Origin: Taenia hydatigena
Lineage: Eukaryota > Platyhelminthes > Cestoda > Cyclophyllidea > Taeniidae
DNA length: 64,000 bases
Assembly: GCA_036345935.2 (NCBI GenBank)
Contig: JADWOT020000766.1
Coordinates: 23,001 to 87,000, forward strand
Direction of reading: 5' to 3'
The notes under the pieces were generated by a model that was not told the origin of the DNA, ran no database searches, and saw only the letters and a program-made list of their open reading frames with translations. Below are positions 48,240 through 60,844 of this stretch, piece by piece (position 1 is the stretch's first letter; each line of letters starts with the position of its first letter). Both the position numbers and the translations under genes were made by a program.

Positions 48240-51200
48240 AAAGCATGCATGCACAAACTGCCACATTCCCACATGCATAAAAAGAGGATCTGCCTCACGA
48301 ATATTCAGTCTACAACGCAATCATAACCACGCGACTACATTACTGAATGCGTGCGACTACTGTGCATGCATGTTGGCAAGGCAGAAGCATTTGCATCAGT
48401 ATCAATCTGATGTGTTGAACCAATCGTCGATAATTCTTCATCAAAGATGCACTCTATCATGCATGACTCAAACCAATTGTTTACTTACCTGGACTTTGGC
48501 ACACTAAGCATTCTGTTGACGGATTAGTGCATTTGTAAATGATGACAGCAATTCAGAGAACGAGATTGCATCAGGATGTTAACAAAATCACTGCCCGTAG
48601 GAGGTATGCAGCAGTATCTGCACGATTGATTTGTGTTCTATGAGCAAAAGCAACAAAACGTCTTTCTTACAAAGATTTGTAGATCACCGGAAATCGGTTG
48701 CTCTCTTGCCACTGGTAACATTTTCCTAAACATTGGGGCTATGCGAAAAGTCCATAAGTCATCTCCTTCACTTTAATTGACCATCCGCGATTCGAGTGCT
48801 ACATCCGACTGTCATTCGGAATCGCATGTTATTCAGGCCGAATCATGCCGGTGTTAAGCAGATGAGTTAAGAGGTGGGAAATAGAACACTAACTAATCAT
48901 TGAAGTTGGCAGGAAGGCGTTATGACCATTTAATTGCTCACATTTTTGGGATTAGATCTTACCGTGGACTAAGTAGCTAAAAAGACGACAGGCGCATGTA
49001 CGGGTGGTTAGGAGATCTGCGAATGTAAGTACCAATATGCGTTTATCCTAGTCGCCATGATATGCGATAAAATTGCTTAAGTAGATTCTCTAGACAGAGT
49101 TTTACGTCGGTCGGTCAATCATCCTAAATGGTTGCTAGTAAGACCACTGCATGTACAGTGACTGCTGTCCCATAATTTGGTAACGCGCTCATAATGCTAT
49201 GCTCTACCATGAATAACGTGAGTGCGTAATATGTGCAAAATAGTCCAATGTGTAGGCCAATTTTGTCTTTTGCATTCACAGGCACGCTTCCACTTAGACG
49301 TCAAAGACCGCTGCAATCAGCAAGCCAATGGCGATTGCTGTGCACACACGCCCACAGAATCACATTGCTCACAGCGATAGAAGCTGACGCTCATTTGTGA
49401 GGCCACGTGCGAGCGTCGGCATAGGGGATGGGCTTTTTGTGCACATTGTCTGATCTCGTTGACTTTACACTCTTCGCGACCCGACGCTTTTACCTCCTCA
49501 CCTTAATATTCTTCAACGCTTCACTATTGGGTGCTACGCTGAATTCTTCCCTTGGGACACAATAACTCTATACCATCACTCGTTTGTCGTTGTCGTCATG
49601 GTTGTAATGATAAGTAGGTAGGATTCCCTGTTGCATCAATGCGTAAAACGCTTATAACTTCAAACGAATATAATTGCCAAATGAGATTATTGTTTTGTTG
49701 AACCTCCTCAGTTGCGCTGATTTGGTCGCAATTCACTCCATGTGGTAGTCATTGCAACCAGTTTCCGGTTCCCTTGAGTCTACGCCAAACTCGGTGCTTT
49801 TTTGTGTTAGTGGAAGAGGATTTGCATCCTACAGAAGAATAAACCACACACTGCTATGCCATAGCAACCGCTATAAACCTAAGCAAAGTTGCAGCACTAC
49901 GTGTGCATCTGCGCCAACAAATTACCTAACCAACTTCCACATGCGTGCATGTAAACTGTTGACAGCCAATCTACCAAATAAAATGAGTTGAGCGCAGCCT
50001 TATTTAAATAATCCAAACCGGTGCAGCGCGTCCATTCACTTCTAATATTAAAACGTGTAAAGAGCGTTTGGAGGTGAAAACTTGGTTATCAACCAGTTAG
50101 TTGTGATTGATGGTGAATAGTGTGGTTAATGGGGAAGGCAGTATGCTTAGCACGTGAGTGGATTGAGATCAGTCAATGTGGTTTTAATTGGGGAACATGT
50201 AAAGCAAAGTGTATCGTCTTGGTGGGATGCAAAACAGTCGCAAGCAATGACGTCCCAATAGCGTTCAGATGCGCTTGTGATCGCGTCGCAGCCTGAGTAG
50301 TCGTGAGGGAGGTCAAATCAACGTGTAAGAGGGAATACAACATTTCTCTCATGCTCACTACGGATCGATGCAGAATGAAGGGAGGCAAGGGCAAAGAGAC
50401 AGTGCTTACGCTGAGCTAAGCCAATATAACCTGAGTCACTCCTAACCTCACTACTTCAACTCACACTTCTCCATGCTACATTCCTCTATCCTTAAACAGC
50501 GAGAGGTGTTGCAGGCTGTCACGAAAAGTAGGTCATCCTGCCTAGCTGTCTGACAATGCAGCCAACGCTGCTGCCCAGCTTGCTGAATGGGAACAGTCGA
50601 GAGTAGTTGGCGCTAGTTATGTGAGCGTCAACGCCTTTCTTCACGTTTCCTTCCTCCTCTTTCGCCCTCTCTCCTAATCCTACTTCTCAATTCTCCGATT
50701 GTATGGTTGTCAGTCAGCCCCACTATCACTCCTGCTTGCATCTGTATCTTCTTTCTGACACTGCTTTTCCAACTTCTTGATTGCTGAGTGTGGACCCATA
50801 TCCGCATAAATTAAAACAAGTAAAAAGGAACGGCGCAGCTGTAACGAGGAAATAAAAGACCTTCACATAAAGTGAGCAACATCCGATTTTCCATTTTTAC
50901 AGGTTGCGTACACAGGGTGGGCATGCCATGAAAATGCAACCGGTAAAGCTGTCAACCTCATTTTAGGGCAAGCACCTTTAATAATTCCAATTGAAGCGGT
51001 AACGAGTACCTTAGTATCGCCATATTCGTTTCCAAGCCGATAGGTTGGACAAGTGGCTTCTGACAACAACAGATGTAAACAAGGAGTCCCTCGGTGCTCT
51101 CGCTTTGCGTTGGCTTCAGACGCATAATTTTGTTAGTAAAGTATCCCAGTTAGCGTCCATAGTCGCCAAATCCTCTTTTTTCATCACAAGGTATCCTCTT

Positions 51201-52270
51201 TCAACTATCCTCCTGAATGCTATCACTCAACACATTTGTCTTCTCACTCCTTTTACGGTCACAAGCATGCCGCCAACACAAAATCTGCCTATCACGAAGT
51301 TCATTTATTGTCGCTTCTAAACTCGTCTCGAGCTGCAAGGATAGGATTTGTCTCAGTCTAATTTTATGCAAAGCGCGGCTATTTTAAGCTTAATGGAGCA
51401 CGGTTCGACGATTCCTTCATCAATTTATTTGCATCCTACTTCTTAAATGTGGTATTGCCATCGCTTTGGAAAAAATTGAATGCACCTTTTTGTCAACCAT
51501 CATCTTTATTCTCGGATAAGCCCCTCCTTTCTCATATTCCACCCATCACAAGAGCTTACAATAGATAGGTCCATTCTTAATGAGATACGGTTAATCATTC
51601 TCTGGGTAAACAGCACCACCACGTCGCTCCCTTTCAACTGCATCGCCATGCCGTGTTGGATATGTAGTGCTGAAGAAGAAGGTCTACTACGATTAGACTC
51701 TGAGTCCAATTCTCTGGCCGTGTACACGTAAAATAAGGAATCTTTAACGCGTTTATTAAAACACTTGAAACCGTCTACTAATGGACGCTCCGACGATTCA
51801 TCTTCTCTAAATACCTATAAATTCATAGGTAGCAGATGCCAACATCTTCTGGTTAAGCCCCACTAAATTCAGTCTGCCTGCAAAATATGTGCATATCCAA
51901 TTGAAAGCTGAGGTACAGATTTAGCTCATCTGTACGATTTCGTCTCAAAACTATCCACCCCTCATGCTCACTTATAGTAGTAATCGAATTTAAGATTCCC
52001 GATTGCCGCTACAGAATGGACCACAGAATATGATCTTGTAAAATCAGTGTCTACTCAACTGTTGTCTCCTCTCCATGAATTTACCAACATTATTAGCCTC
52101 TCAAATGCATGCCAAAATGCTAGCTGCAGTGTGGTCAAGCGCCGATATCAACTAGGTCATTTTACTCGCAACTAAGCACAAATTTGCCCTAAACCTTGCA
52201 AACTAATCGCCCGCATTACTTTTCAGAAGTGATGAGTGCAGATAGTAATCCAATTCTCATGACTTAGCAA
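48240..52270. other. No convincing gene
   Basis: The repeat partner at 49,600-49,785 lies here. A plus-strand stretch around 51,060-51,190 (D-V-N-K-E-S-L-G-A-L-A-L-R-W-L) reads like an exon ending in 'ACAAG|gtatcc', but no partner exons or family could be recognised. Confidence 0.4.
49600..49785 (+). repeat. Dispersed direct repeat, partner at 47.69-47.88 kb
   Basis: Second copy of the repeat described at 47,690-47,875, about 1.9 kb downstream in the same orientation. Confidence 0.5.
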
Positions 52271-52280
52271 TCATGTTGAC

Positions 52281-52883
52281 TTACACAAAGAACAGGCAAG
52301 TTGGCGAACTTACAGGTTTCCTAAAGCAATTCAAAGAAATTACCCAACCACAGTTGCGTCGTCTTCTCGTCCGCACATGATCGCCAAATCTATCAATCTC
52401 ATGCCCTTTGGAGATCACATCATAACAGCCCCACTGTACCAGTTCAGCGAATCGTCGGTGATAGTTAATGCACCACAGCCGCCAATTCATCGGCACAGCA
52501 GCCAGTGGAGAGCTATCGAGGCCTCCAAAACTCTGCAGGAACTTGACGAGACACTCACAATTACTTGACTTTTTTCTTCTCCGATTCACAAGGACCACAA
52601 TAATCAACAGTTCATGGAGCTCAATTCCTTCCAAGGTAGCAACCAGTTCACTCCTGCAAAAATGCAAAGGATCTACGACATAAATTATGCAGTCGCAGCA
52701 GCCAATTTCATCACGTGGCCTTGCCAATTCAATTTGCTTTCTTTTACCAGCAATAATATATGGATGGGGAGATGGTACCATGTAGTCAAGATGCAAGCGA
52801 AAAGGTAAATTCTTAACCAAAGGGAATTTAGCAAACGGATTACCGATTAGTTGCCAGTGTGCAGTCATTTCCAAGATCGACAT
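52281..52883 (-). CDS. 200-residue open frame, atypical small-GTPase-like, possible C-terminal part of an FBXO4-like gene
   Basis: This is the longest open frame in the window. On the minus strand, residues ~66-72 read I-I-Y-V-V-D-P. Then come E-L-V-A-T-L-E-G-I-E, L-L-I-I-V-V-L-V-N-R and P-M-N-W-R-L-W-C-I. ARF-like GTPases have this order (hydrophobic beta strand, helix, second strand with N-K-x-D, later W), but here N-K-x-D is replaced by N-R-R-R, so nucleotide binding is doubtful. FBXO4 has an F-box followed by just such an atypical GTPase-like domain, and an F-box exon lies 133 bp upstream on the same strand. The intervening 133 bp is also open in a shifted frame. The frame shift between parts suggests either an unseen intron or a pseudogene. 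Confidence 0.35.
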   Translation of the reverse strand: MSILEMTAHWQLIGNPFAKFPLVKNLPFRLHLDYMVPSPHPYIIAGKRKQIELARPRDEIGCCDCIIYVVDPLHFCRSELVATLEGIELHELLIIVVLVNRRRKKSSNCECLVKFLQSFGGLDSSPLAAVPMNWRLWCINYHRRFAELVQWGCYDVISKGHEIDRFGDHVRTRRRRNCGWVISLNCFRKPVSSPTCLFFV

Positions 52884-53015
52884 CTCTTCGCTATCATAAT
52901 CTGACTACTTGTGAAAGCATACGGTTCTATGGTAGGGGTTTGTCGCAAGACTGGACAAGAAGTGATAATAAGAGCGCATTTGATCTCTCTGATATCGGAT
53001 AGCTTCAAAAGCATT

Positions 53016-53351
53016 TCAAAAAGAACCAGGTGAGGGTTGTGGCAAAAGCATCTGGCATAGACGCTTGTCTAGCCAGGTCCATTGGTTGATGATCTGGTTC
53101 AGGGGAGCGAGGAATAGTGGCATCGATAGAATCCACCTCCAACTCGGAATACACGTGCAAAGATTTATCAAGTCGCGGAGTTCGAGATCTTCGCTTATTC
53201 GCAGTCCCAGTTCTGCAGGCAGATCTGTGATTTCACGTTGTGGGATCTTCTGCATCCAAATTGTAAAGCGAGTTTGAAAAATAAATAAAGAGGCTAATGA
53301 ACAGAGAGGAACAAAGAGATAAGTAGGTAAGAAGGAATAAGTAGATGCCAC
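53016..53351 (-). CDS. F-box domain exon (FBXO4-like)
   Basis: Residues 41-80 of this 111-residue minus-strand frame read I-T-D-L-P-A-E-L-G-L-R-I, E-L-R-D-L-I-N-L-C and W-R-W-I-L. This is the F-box order of L-P-x-E-L, helix, D-L and a conserved Trp. F-box proteins bind SKP1 as substrate receptors of SCF ubiquitin ligases. After the box, N-Q-W-T-W-L-D-K-R-L resembles the W-x-x-x-D-W stretch that follows the F-box in FBXO4. Met33 is a plausible start, because the preceding residues are hydrophobic and unlike F-box proteins. The frame ends at a TGA, after which a shifted frame stays open toward the 52.9 kb stretch. It may be a frameshifted copy. Confidence 0.45.
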   Translation of the reverse strand: MASTYSFLPTYLFVPLCSLASLFIFQTRFTIWMQKIPQREITDLPAELGLRISEDLELRDLINLCTCIPSWRWILSMPLFLAPLNQIINQWTWLDKRLCQMLLPQPSPGSF

Positions 53352-53359
53352 TGAGACCT

Positions 53360-54520
53360 ACCGACATCGAGTGAAGCTATGATAGACTGACCACATTGCA
53401 GAGATGTTGAGGTTTAAATAATCCGCGCCAAGGGGTGGAGTAGACTGGTCTCACTTTCATGTTAGCACATTGATTAGCGCCGTATCATCCAACCTCGACG
53501 TCGCCTAATCACTCCTTCATAAATCAAAGCGCTTCGATACGCTGAACTGAAAATCCGGAAACTGACATATAAAGGTGGTAGAAATAGATGAGGAGAAGAC
53601 AGCTTTCATGATGCCAAAAGAGGTATTATGCATTCCAGACAATGGATTTGTACCCTGTACCTTCCAACGTCCAATGCGGACAGCGCTAATTAGACCTTTG
53701 CAAAACACCGCACAATCCACCCGATGACATCGTTGGCTTTAATAAAGACATCCGAGAGCATAACGCCAATGTGAGATCGGTTCCGGATCATCTGCGAGAC
53801 GCAGGACAGGCAGTACACTCAAATAACTGTCGTTTTCGTCTGTTTTGGGGCATGCAGTCTCGTCGGATGGGATGGCTGTCACCGAACACAATAAAAAACA
53901 AGCAGGAACTTGGCCAGCACAAACAACTTAGACGGTACGTCACGGTATTCACAGTATGGCAAAGCACTGTAGACGATTCGTTAAGGACTTTGCTGAAATT
54001 GCTAGCCCATGTATGAAATAGCCGAGAAGTAGATTAAAAGGATTTCAAGCAGGAGTATGAACATGAGGTCCCATCTTTGATTACTGCGTTTCTAATCCTC
54101 AAACAACGGAATGTTATATATGCGTCGTTCTTGCACAAGATTCAGACTAAACAATGTGAAAAGAACCTGCGTGCTAGCATCAGTGTGGGGTAGGTGGTTG
54201 CAACACGTTGTAAGCGTTCCATCAAATCTATCATTAAGTAAGTGAATATGTGCTTGCAAAACCAACGCTGCTCATGGATTTGATGTGAGTGGAGTCAACG
54301 CCAGAAGAAGCAGCATATTCAACTAAGGTCAGACACGGGTGCTCTTTAGCATAGATCGAATGCTACGTGAAGGGACGTATGATGCCAGCTAAATTCACAA
54401 AGTCGATGTAAGGCCAAATGCGTTAAGGTCCTGGTTCTGGACCTTTCGATGCTACCAAACTCATTGTTCTCTTGATTACCAAGACTAGCGCCATAGAGAT
54501 GTCTGATGTGGTTATGTAAG
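53360..54520. other. No recognisable gene
   Basis: Short frames only. This region could hold the upstream part of the minus-strand F-box gene, but no promoter or 5' exon is evident. Confidence 0.4.
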
Positions 54521-54539
54521 AGAAGTTGAAAATGACGCT

Positions 54540-55250
54540 GACACACCAGCTTGCGAGGCCGGTTCAGCAGAGGGACAAGCAGATATTGCTTCCTTACTTT
54601 TGGCTGTGAGTGATGTAAATTCGTTCTGAGCGGTTAAAAGTAAGTGCAGTGTAGTACAGGATTGAATTTTGATTAAAGGAATCAGTGATTCAAACTTAAA
54701 GATCGCCATTGAGTTAAGGAAGAGGCTTTTATGATGCGAATGGCAATGGTGGCGCATTCGCCATCGGTAGGAGCAAAGTAAAAAGGAGTTTAAGCTGAAA
54801 GAGGCAAAGGGTTGTTTGAGATTAGGGCAAAGAGAAGAGAAGTCGTGCGTATGGAGCTGCGGTGCAGTATTTTTCACTCCTTCCTTACTTTCTCCCATTC
54901 TTTTCCACACTGATTTATTTTCCCACTCGTCTAGCTACATAAGTGAGCAGACGATAAAGAATCTGGCCTGACAAAAAAATATTTAATTTTTTTGAATGGC
55001 ACGCTAGAAGAGGCTTGTCATAGTCCTTTTTTAAATATGATTTACACTGGATATCAGAGTGGTAATATTAAAACGACTCATACAAATGAAGTGAGGAATG
55101 AGAGTAGCACATGGATGGATCTTGGATAAGAGGGAAGAGAAAGCGGGAGCAGGTATGGAAAGAGCAAATTACCTGCATAATGCTATTGATAAGAAGGAAA
55201 AAAAGACAAGTGTTTGGGAAGCATAAAATATCTTTCTATTATCTTAAACA
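54540..55250 (-). mobile_element. Partial third copy of the long-TIR repeat family
   Basis: The reverse complement of ~54,620-54,950 matches 34,130-34,460. It includes 'actgcaccgcag' with 'tccatacgcacgacttct', and 'actgcacttactttt'. The inner part and second terminal arm of the element are missing. Sequence at 55,000-55,240 resembles fragments at 36.66 and 37.69 kb. A 132-codon minus-strand frame (54,512-54,910) is a by-product of this repeat and is only partly conserved in copy 1. Confidence 0.6.
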
Positions 55251-55539
55251 ATCTCTTTTTAAAACCGCACTGCCTGATTTAAGCTAATCGACTTCACTTT
55301 CTTTGTCCAATGTTCTCACACATCCGCATCGTCACTACTCAGATCTAAACCATTTTATCTTTGCCCTGAGTGTAAAAATCCCTCCGTATCTTCACATTTT
55401 CATTTGTTACCGTATTCTCTCAACTCTCTTTGCCAATGGAAAAATTTACATTTTGCGTACACTCACATTGCCGGATTCTATAACAAAAATATTGCATGAG
55501 TTCCCACAGTAGACACCTACGTTGTTCGAGTTTAAAACG

Positions 55540-56110
55540 AGAACTGGTGCAACTTTCTTTGCCAATATGGGATCTCAACACATCAGACGCGCCAAAATTA
55601 ACTGATTTGTGAACAAGAACTGCCGCAAGCAACTACAGAAGGAAGCAGAATGCTGAGTTTCATTTCTGGTTGGTTTTGGATTAAAAGGGAGAGAAGAGTT
55701 TTACTTTATGCACTTGTTGAAAGCATTTACAGAATAAAATGGGCATATGACTTTTAATTTGGTACCCGATGGTTTAAGTGTACGTTATCAATTACCTGTG
55801 CCAAGCTGGGCACTCAATTATCGGCCAAACCTTACTTTTTACGGTTTGATAGGAGAACTGCCGCGAGTAACTACCAAATAGTTTAAGCTGCTAGATTATA
55901 ATTCCGATCGATTCTGGATCCAAGTAAATAGAATATAACGCAGCTCTATGTGCTTGCTTTATTTTGGCTTTCTTCGCCAAAATGGTCCACCTAACTGTCG
56001 GCCAGGTCTAAATTTTTACTACATGACTTGGGAAAAAACGTGGCTAGTAGAGATGAAATGAACAGCTGGGTACAGAATTGAATAACCTGAGGTGAAAAAC
56101 CACGAAAATG
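55540..56110 (+). repeat. Degenerate tandem repeat, three ~180-240 bp units
   Basis: Similar blocks recur: 'gaactgccgcaagcaactac' near 55,616, 'gaactgccgcgagtaactac' near 55,855 and a weaker 'aaacgtggctagtag' near 56,036. Each is preceded by a 'cttYgccaaaatg'- or 'cggccaRRYct'-like block and followed by a 'gaYtMtggaat'-like block. The spacing is irregular and divergence is high. Confidence 0.45.
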
Positions 56111-56114
56111 GATT

Positions 56115-57765
56115 TTTGCTATGCACTCAAGCTATCCTAGTTTTCGTATTGAAATCATTCGCATTACATTGCGTTCATTCCTGAGCATTGAATGTCTTAA
56201 AATTGAACTGAACTTCACTAAACCGCAATTAATCTAACATTTGAAACTTAATCTTAATTAATTACAGATTAGAATGAGCAACAAATGACGCACCGTAATG
56301 TCCGTTCACCCTGGCTGTTTGTTAATGCGCGCTCCTAGCACAGCCGCATGGCACGAAATGTTATGGTTTTAGAGGAGACCTACTTTTGTGGCATCGTAGC
56401 CAGTTGACAGCCGGTGCCTAATTGGAACCCCTTACAGACCCAAGTGAGAAATACTTAGAACGCAGAGCACTTGAGCCAATTCGCTAATGTGTTGTTTGTA
56501 TAATCTGATTGTGATCTAAGCTACTACACAAAAGCTAATAGTATCCTGACCTCTCCGGTGGTGGTGGAACACGGTGGGCAGCTCCTTCGTAAATAAATCC
56601 TTTTTTCGTCTTATCATCAAGACTTCTAATTATAACCACATCGCTGTTAAATAACTTAAATTGACTAAGAGTTGTACGTAGTTTACAGATGTATGCATGA
56701 TATCTAGTCGTACAAAGCAGTTGTAGGGCGCATTAATGATCAAAATCTTGGAAACAAACAGCAAAGTTTAATTGTCTAGTAAATGGATATTGCTAGTTTA
56801 TGCACGAGAGGGATAATAAAAAACCATATAATGCAACTAATTCTTGCCTAAATTATGCACAAAGTGGTGCTAAAGGCAGAATTTCAGCCTTAAATCGCTA
56901 GGTAAAGAACTTATAATTAGCAAATTATGCTCCTGCCGGACGCGACATGTTCCACTGAAATTCATGCCCCGCAAGCTCATTTATGCCAAGCGATTTCCAG
57001 TAAATAGGACAAGTATCTGATAAAAATACGGTCCTCTTCTGCCAAAATTTTGACATTCTAGTATAGCAAAGGACTCAATTTACCAACGAGACGGAAAGCG
57101 GTTACTACTGATAACCTCCAAAGTGATGAGCGATTTAATTGACTTAAAGACTTGTTTCACTTAACAAAATATACAATCTGCAGTTGAATTGTGTCATAGA
57201 AATTATAATCCTCAAGCGCATTCATTTATGGTCTTAAACGATACGTGGTGTATTACATTTGATATGCAGGACCAAAATATTAAGTTTCATAGACATTATT
57301 AGAATAAATCCTATAACTAATCACACGCGTGTGTCTAATTTCAGTAAAATTTATTCATCAAACTTGCAGCATCAACGAAAATGTGGCGATCCCTTACGTT
57401 TAATTGCTTTGGTATACGGAAGTGAGTACAAGTGAAGTTGTGGGCAGCTCATTGGCTCAAAATACCCATGATTATGTAAAAAACAGTCCCAATTGACGCC
57501 ACCACGTTCATCCTTTGATAACATGCCGTCTCAGCCTGTCCTAGTGATCACAATTTAGTATTCAAATCAACCTAGACTTATCACAACCTAGCTTGAGCCA
57601 CCCGCCCCTTAACACAAGTGGTGCGCTAAACGACCGCTCTTATTTTATAATTCAGTCGTAGCAAAATGTAGCTGCTGCACTCCCACCACAATCTGCAGAC
57701 TCTTGTGGCATATCAGTGGACCGCCTCACCTCACACCCCCAGGCACGTCGATCAACAAGCAAATT
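56115..57765. other. No recognisable gene
   Basis: AT-rich sequence without frames of note or visible repeats. Confidence 0.5.
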
Positions 57766-57769
57766 TATC

Positions 57770-59100
57770 ATCAACTGCGCAAACTCAAAACCCATGTTCC
57801 TATGTTTGCGAAAAAACACTTACAAATTAGTAACATTTTTAAATTTGCTAACGACGGGAGATGAACAGGAATACACGACACTGTAGAGACATCATCACAA
57901 CTTGGGGAGGGAGATGTAGGCATCAGGAACAATGGTGGCTCAGGATCTGCAGAGTTTGTGCTGTTCCACATTAAGTGCTGCCAGAAGACACGTCAAATCA
58001 TTCAAGTGTCTCCTTTGCCTCTTGATGCGCGGTATTCATGGTCACCGACAAATTACACTTATAATCCGCTTTGGGCAGCGGACCTCTCGTCAGCATTCAA
58101 TCCACACACCATCGACATTTGAACCTGCGAAAAGAAAACAGCAAGCATGGATTTGGGAAAGCCTCCATAAATAAGGAAATAATGCCCGAAACAGAGGTGC
58201 TGGCTTTGTGTTCCCACGAGCGTTCAGAATGCAGCGGTATCATGCGAGGTAGTAAGAAATAGGTCACGTCGCACAATAGACATCATTTATCAAGAATGGC
58301 ACAGACCAGCGTCCGTGCCTGTGAATATTAAGGTGCGGTGATCGACAAAGTTTCTTGTGAAAGGAGGCGTCTACAACCTTAGATACCCGCACCAGCAGGA
58401 GGCGTCAACCTAGTCAGCAATTAGACACTTTAAAGGTGTAGACGTCTATCGGTCAGTGGCTATCCCGAAAATGTTCGTTTTTAGCTCACCCGCACAGTGG
58501 TAATTTCTGAGACCCTTTGCTTGTTAAGTAAACTTCACAATTTCCAGTGTAAGCTTGACACAAGCACTCAATGCCTTCAAATGCACTCGTCTTACTTCAT
58601 GAAGACAAACGCTGAATTCGTAGGTTTTGAAAAATACTATACGTCCTAAATCTATCTATGACCTGAGACGAAGTTGTAAGTGGGAGTGAAAATCGCAGGA
58701 GTTACTATGAGAAAAAAATGGTACACATCGAGGGCTCACAGAAGGAATAGGACAAGGAACAACCATTACAAACAAAGCGTGCATTATCTGCTTATCAATT
58801 TCTCCACTTTGGCAATAGCAAGCCCTTATAGGCCCAAGGCAGAGGTAGCACGGAAATAAGGGATACGCAAAAGAACGTCGGTCTAGATCGACAAAACTCG
58901 CCTAATTTAGGCTACTAAAGCTAAAGAGCGATCAGATCTTGAACCTACAGATAAATCAATGACAAGCTTGGGAGTAGGGAAAACAACACTGCATTAAAAA
59001 TTCTCGCCTAACGAAATAACTAAAACAAATTGATGCTTTTTCTTGCATACCTTCACAAAGGTAGAATTTCGCACCAACGAAGCAAAACTCTTAGGGATTA
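57770..59100 (+). repeat. Tandem duplication, unit A (~1.3 kb)
   Basis: Matches unit B (59,107-60,840) in direct orientation. It starts at 'aatttatcatca' and passes through 'agacatcatcaca', 'gtgctgttcc', 'acagcaagcatg', 'gtagacgtc', 'agacaaacgctg' and 'aggacaaggaacaac' in the same order. Unit B has ~450 bp more between the 'gcttgRcaca' and 'gacaaacgctg' landmarks. No frame is conserved between the units. Confidence 0.8.
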
Positions 59101-59106
59101 ACGAGA

Positions 59107-60840
59107 AAATTTATCATCACCTGCGTAAACCCGTTCAATTCTCGCGTTCCTCTGTTTGCAAAAAAAGCACATACAAATGAGTAACATTTCAAAATTTACT
59201 AATGGTGGAGAATTTACAGGAACGTACAACACTGTGGGAGACATCATCACAGCTTCAGGGGGGAGATAGAGGCATCAGGAACGGTAAGGAATCAGAATTT
59301 ACAGAGTTTTGTGCTGTTCCGCACTAAAGTGCTGCCAGGAGACGCAATTACCCGTTCCAGAGTGCCAACTCCCTCTCAATGCATGATCTTCAATGACTTG
59401 ACGATGGTAGCAGTGTTTTTACATGGACAAAGAGCACGCGAATCCCTCTTTGGATAGCGGACTTCTCGTCCGCAGAACGGAAACAGCAAGCATGAATTGA
59501 GGGAAGCCTCCATCTATACGAGGGAAAAAAGGTCTAAACAAAGGCGCCGGTTTTGTACAATTGCATGAACAACTATGATGCAACGGTATCACGTGAAGTA
59601 GTAAGATCATCATTTATCAAGAATGACACAGATCACCGTCAGTGCCTATGCACAACAAAGTGCGGGGACGAACCAAGTTTCTTGTGATAGGAGACGTCTA
59701 CAATCAAGACATCAACCTAGTCAGCAATTAGACACCTGAGCGGTGTAGACGTCGATTGGCCAGTAGCGATAACGCCAATGTTGGTTTTCAGTCCGCTACA
59801 CAGTGGTGATTACCGAGACTCTTTATTTTTTTAAATTTAAACTTGCAAGTTTCCTGTGTCGGCTTGGCACAGTGCAGTTTGATGTAAGATTGTGCAGGAG
59901 ACGAATGCATTCAGGCTAGTGGTTCCGGCGAATTAAGCCCAAAATTGTCCTCTAAGTTCGAGGGTAATGTAGAGTAGAGGATGGAGGGAAAGAGGAATTA
60001 CCTTTATGACTAACCTGACATTAATATCAGGACCAGCCTCTGAGTAGTACGCACTGAGCTCGGTTCAGTTCAACCACACCAAAACGTCCCTTCCACCTCC
60101 ACCCAACCACTAAATCCACCTCACAACTACTCAGTGCCTGCTATTAAAGCAATCCCTCTTCCACTGTGCTCAATCAGAGGCACATCAAGGGCTGGTTGTT
60201 TAAAAAATCGGAATTGATGCGATAGGCATGGAGCTGTCTCTTGTATACGTCACACTACACTTGCGCTGCGGCCTGGTCGTCGTCGGCTTGAGTTTAGCCA
60301 AGATCAAATGTTGACCACAAACATTCGTCTTTCTGCTCTATATGAGGACAAACGCTGGCGACCATGGGACGGATTCGCAGGTCGTGAAAAACACTACACA
60401 TGCTAAACCTGTATACGACCTAGGGGGCCATTCTCTCGTAAAAAGAAGTTGCAAGTGGGAGTAAAAATCACAGGGATCACTGTGAGAAAAAACAGTACAT
60501 ATAGAAGAGTCGCCCAGGGATTAGGACAAGGAACAACTATTACAAATAAGGCGTATAAAACCTACTCAAAAGTACCCCCTTCCCTTTAAGAATGGCAAGC
60601 AATTAGAAGCACAAGGCAAAGGCAGCACAGGATTGACAAAAACTGCTTAATTTCGGAGGTTAATAGCTAAAGAGATAAAGAAAATTTGAACCTGCTGATG
60701 AGTTAAGTACAAGCTTGGGACGGGAAAAACGAAGCTAAGTTAAAAGTGACAGAAATGAAATGCCTGGTTGTTCCTTTTATATCCTCAGAAAGGTAAAATT
60801 TCACACGAACGAAAAAAATTCGTAGCGATCAAATGAAACA
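59107..60840 (+). repeat. Tandem duplication, unit B (~1.7 kb) with an insertion
   Basis: Second unit of the 57.77 kb duplication, immediately adjacent. About 59,880-60,335 has no counterpart in unit A, which is either an insertion here or a deletion there. The extra block contains a CT/CA-rich stretch (60,060-60,150) but no recognisable element ends. Confidence 0.8.
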
Positions 60841-60844
60841 ACGC

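Noticed and set aside
54512..54910. 132-residue minus-strand gene
   Set aside because: It lies within a dispersed repeat; the related frame in the 34.1 kb copy is shorter and broken.
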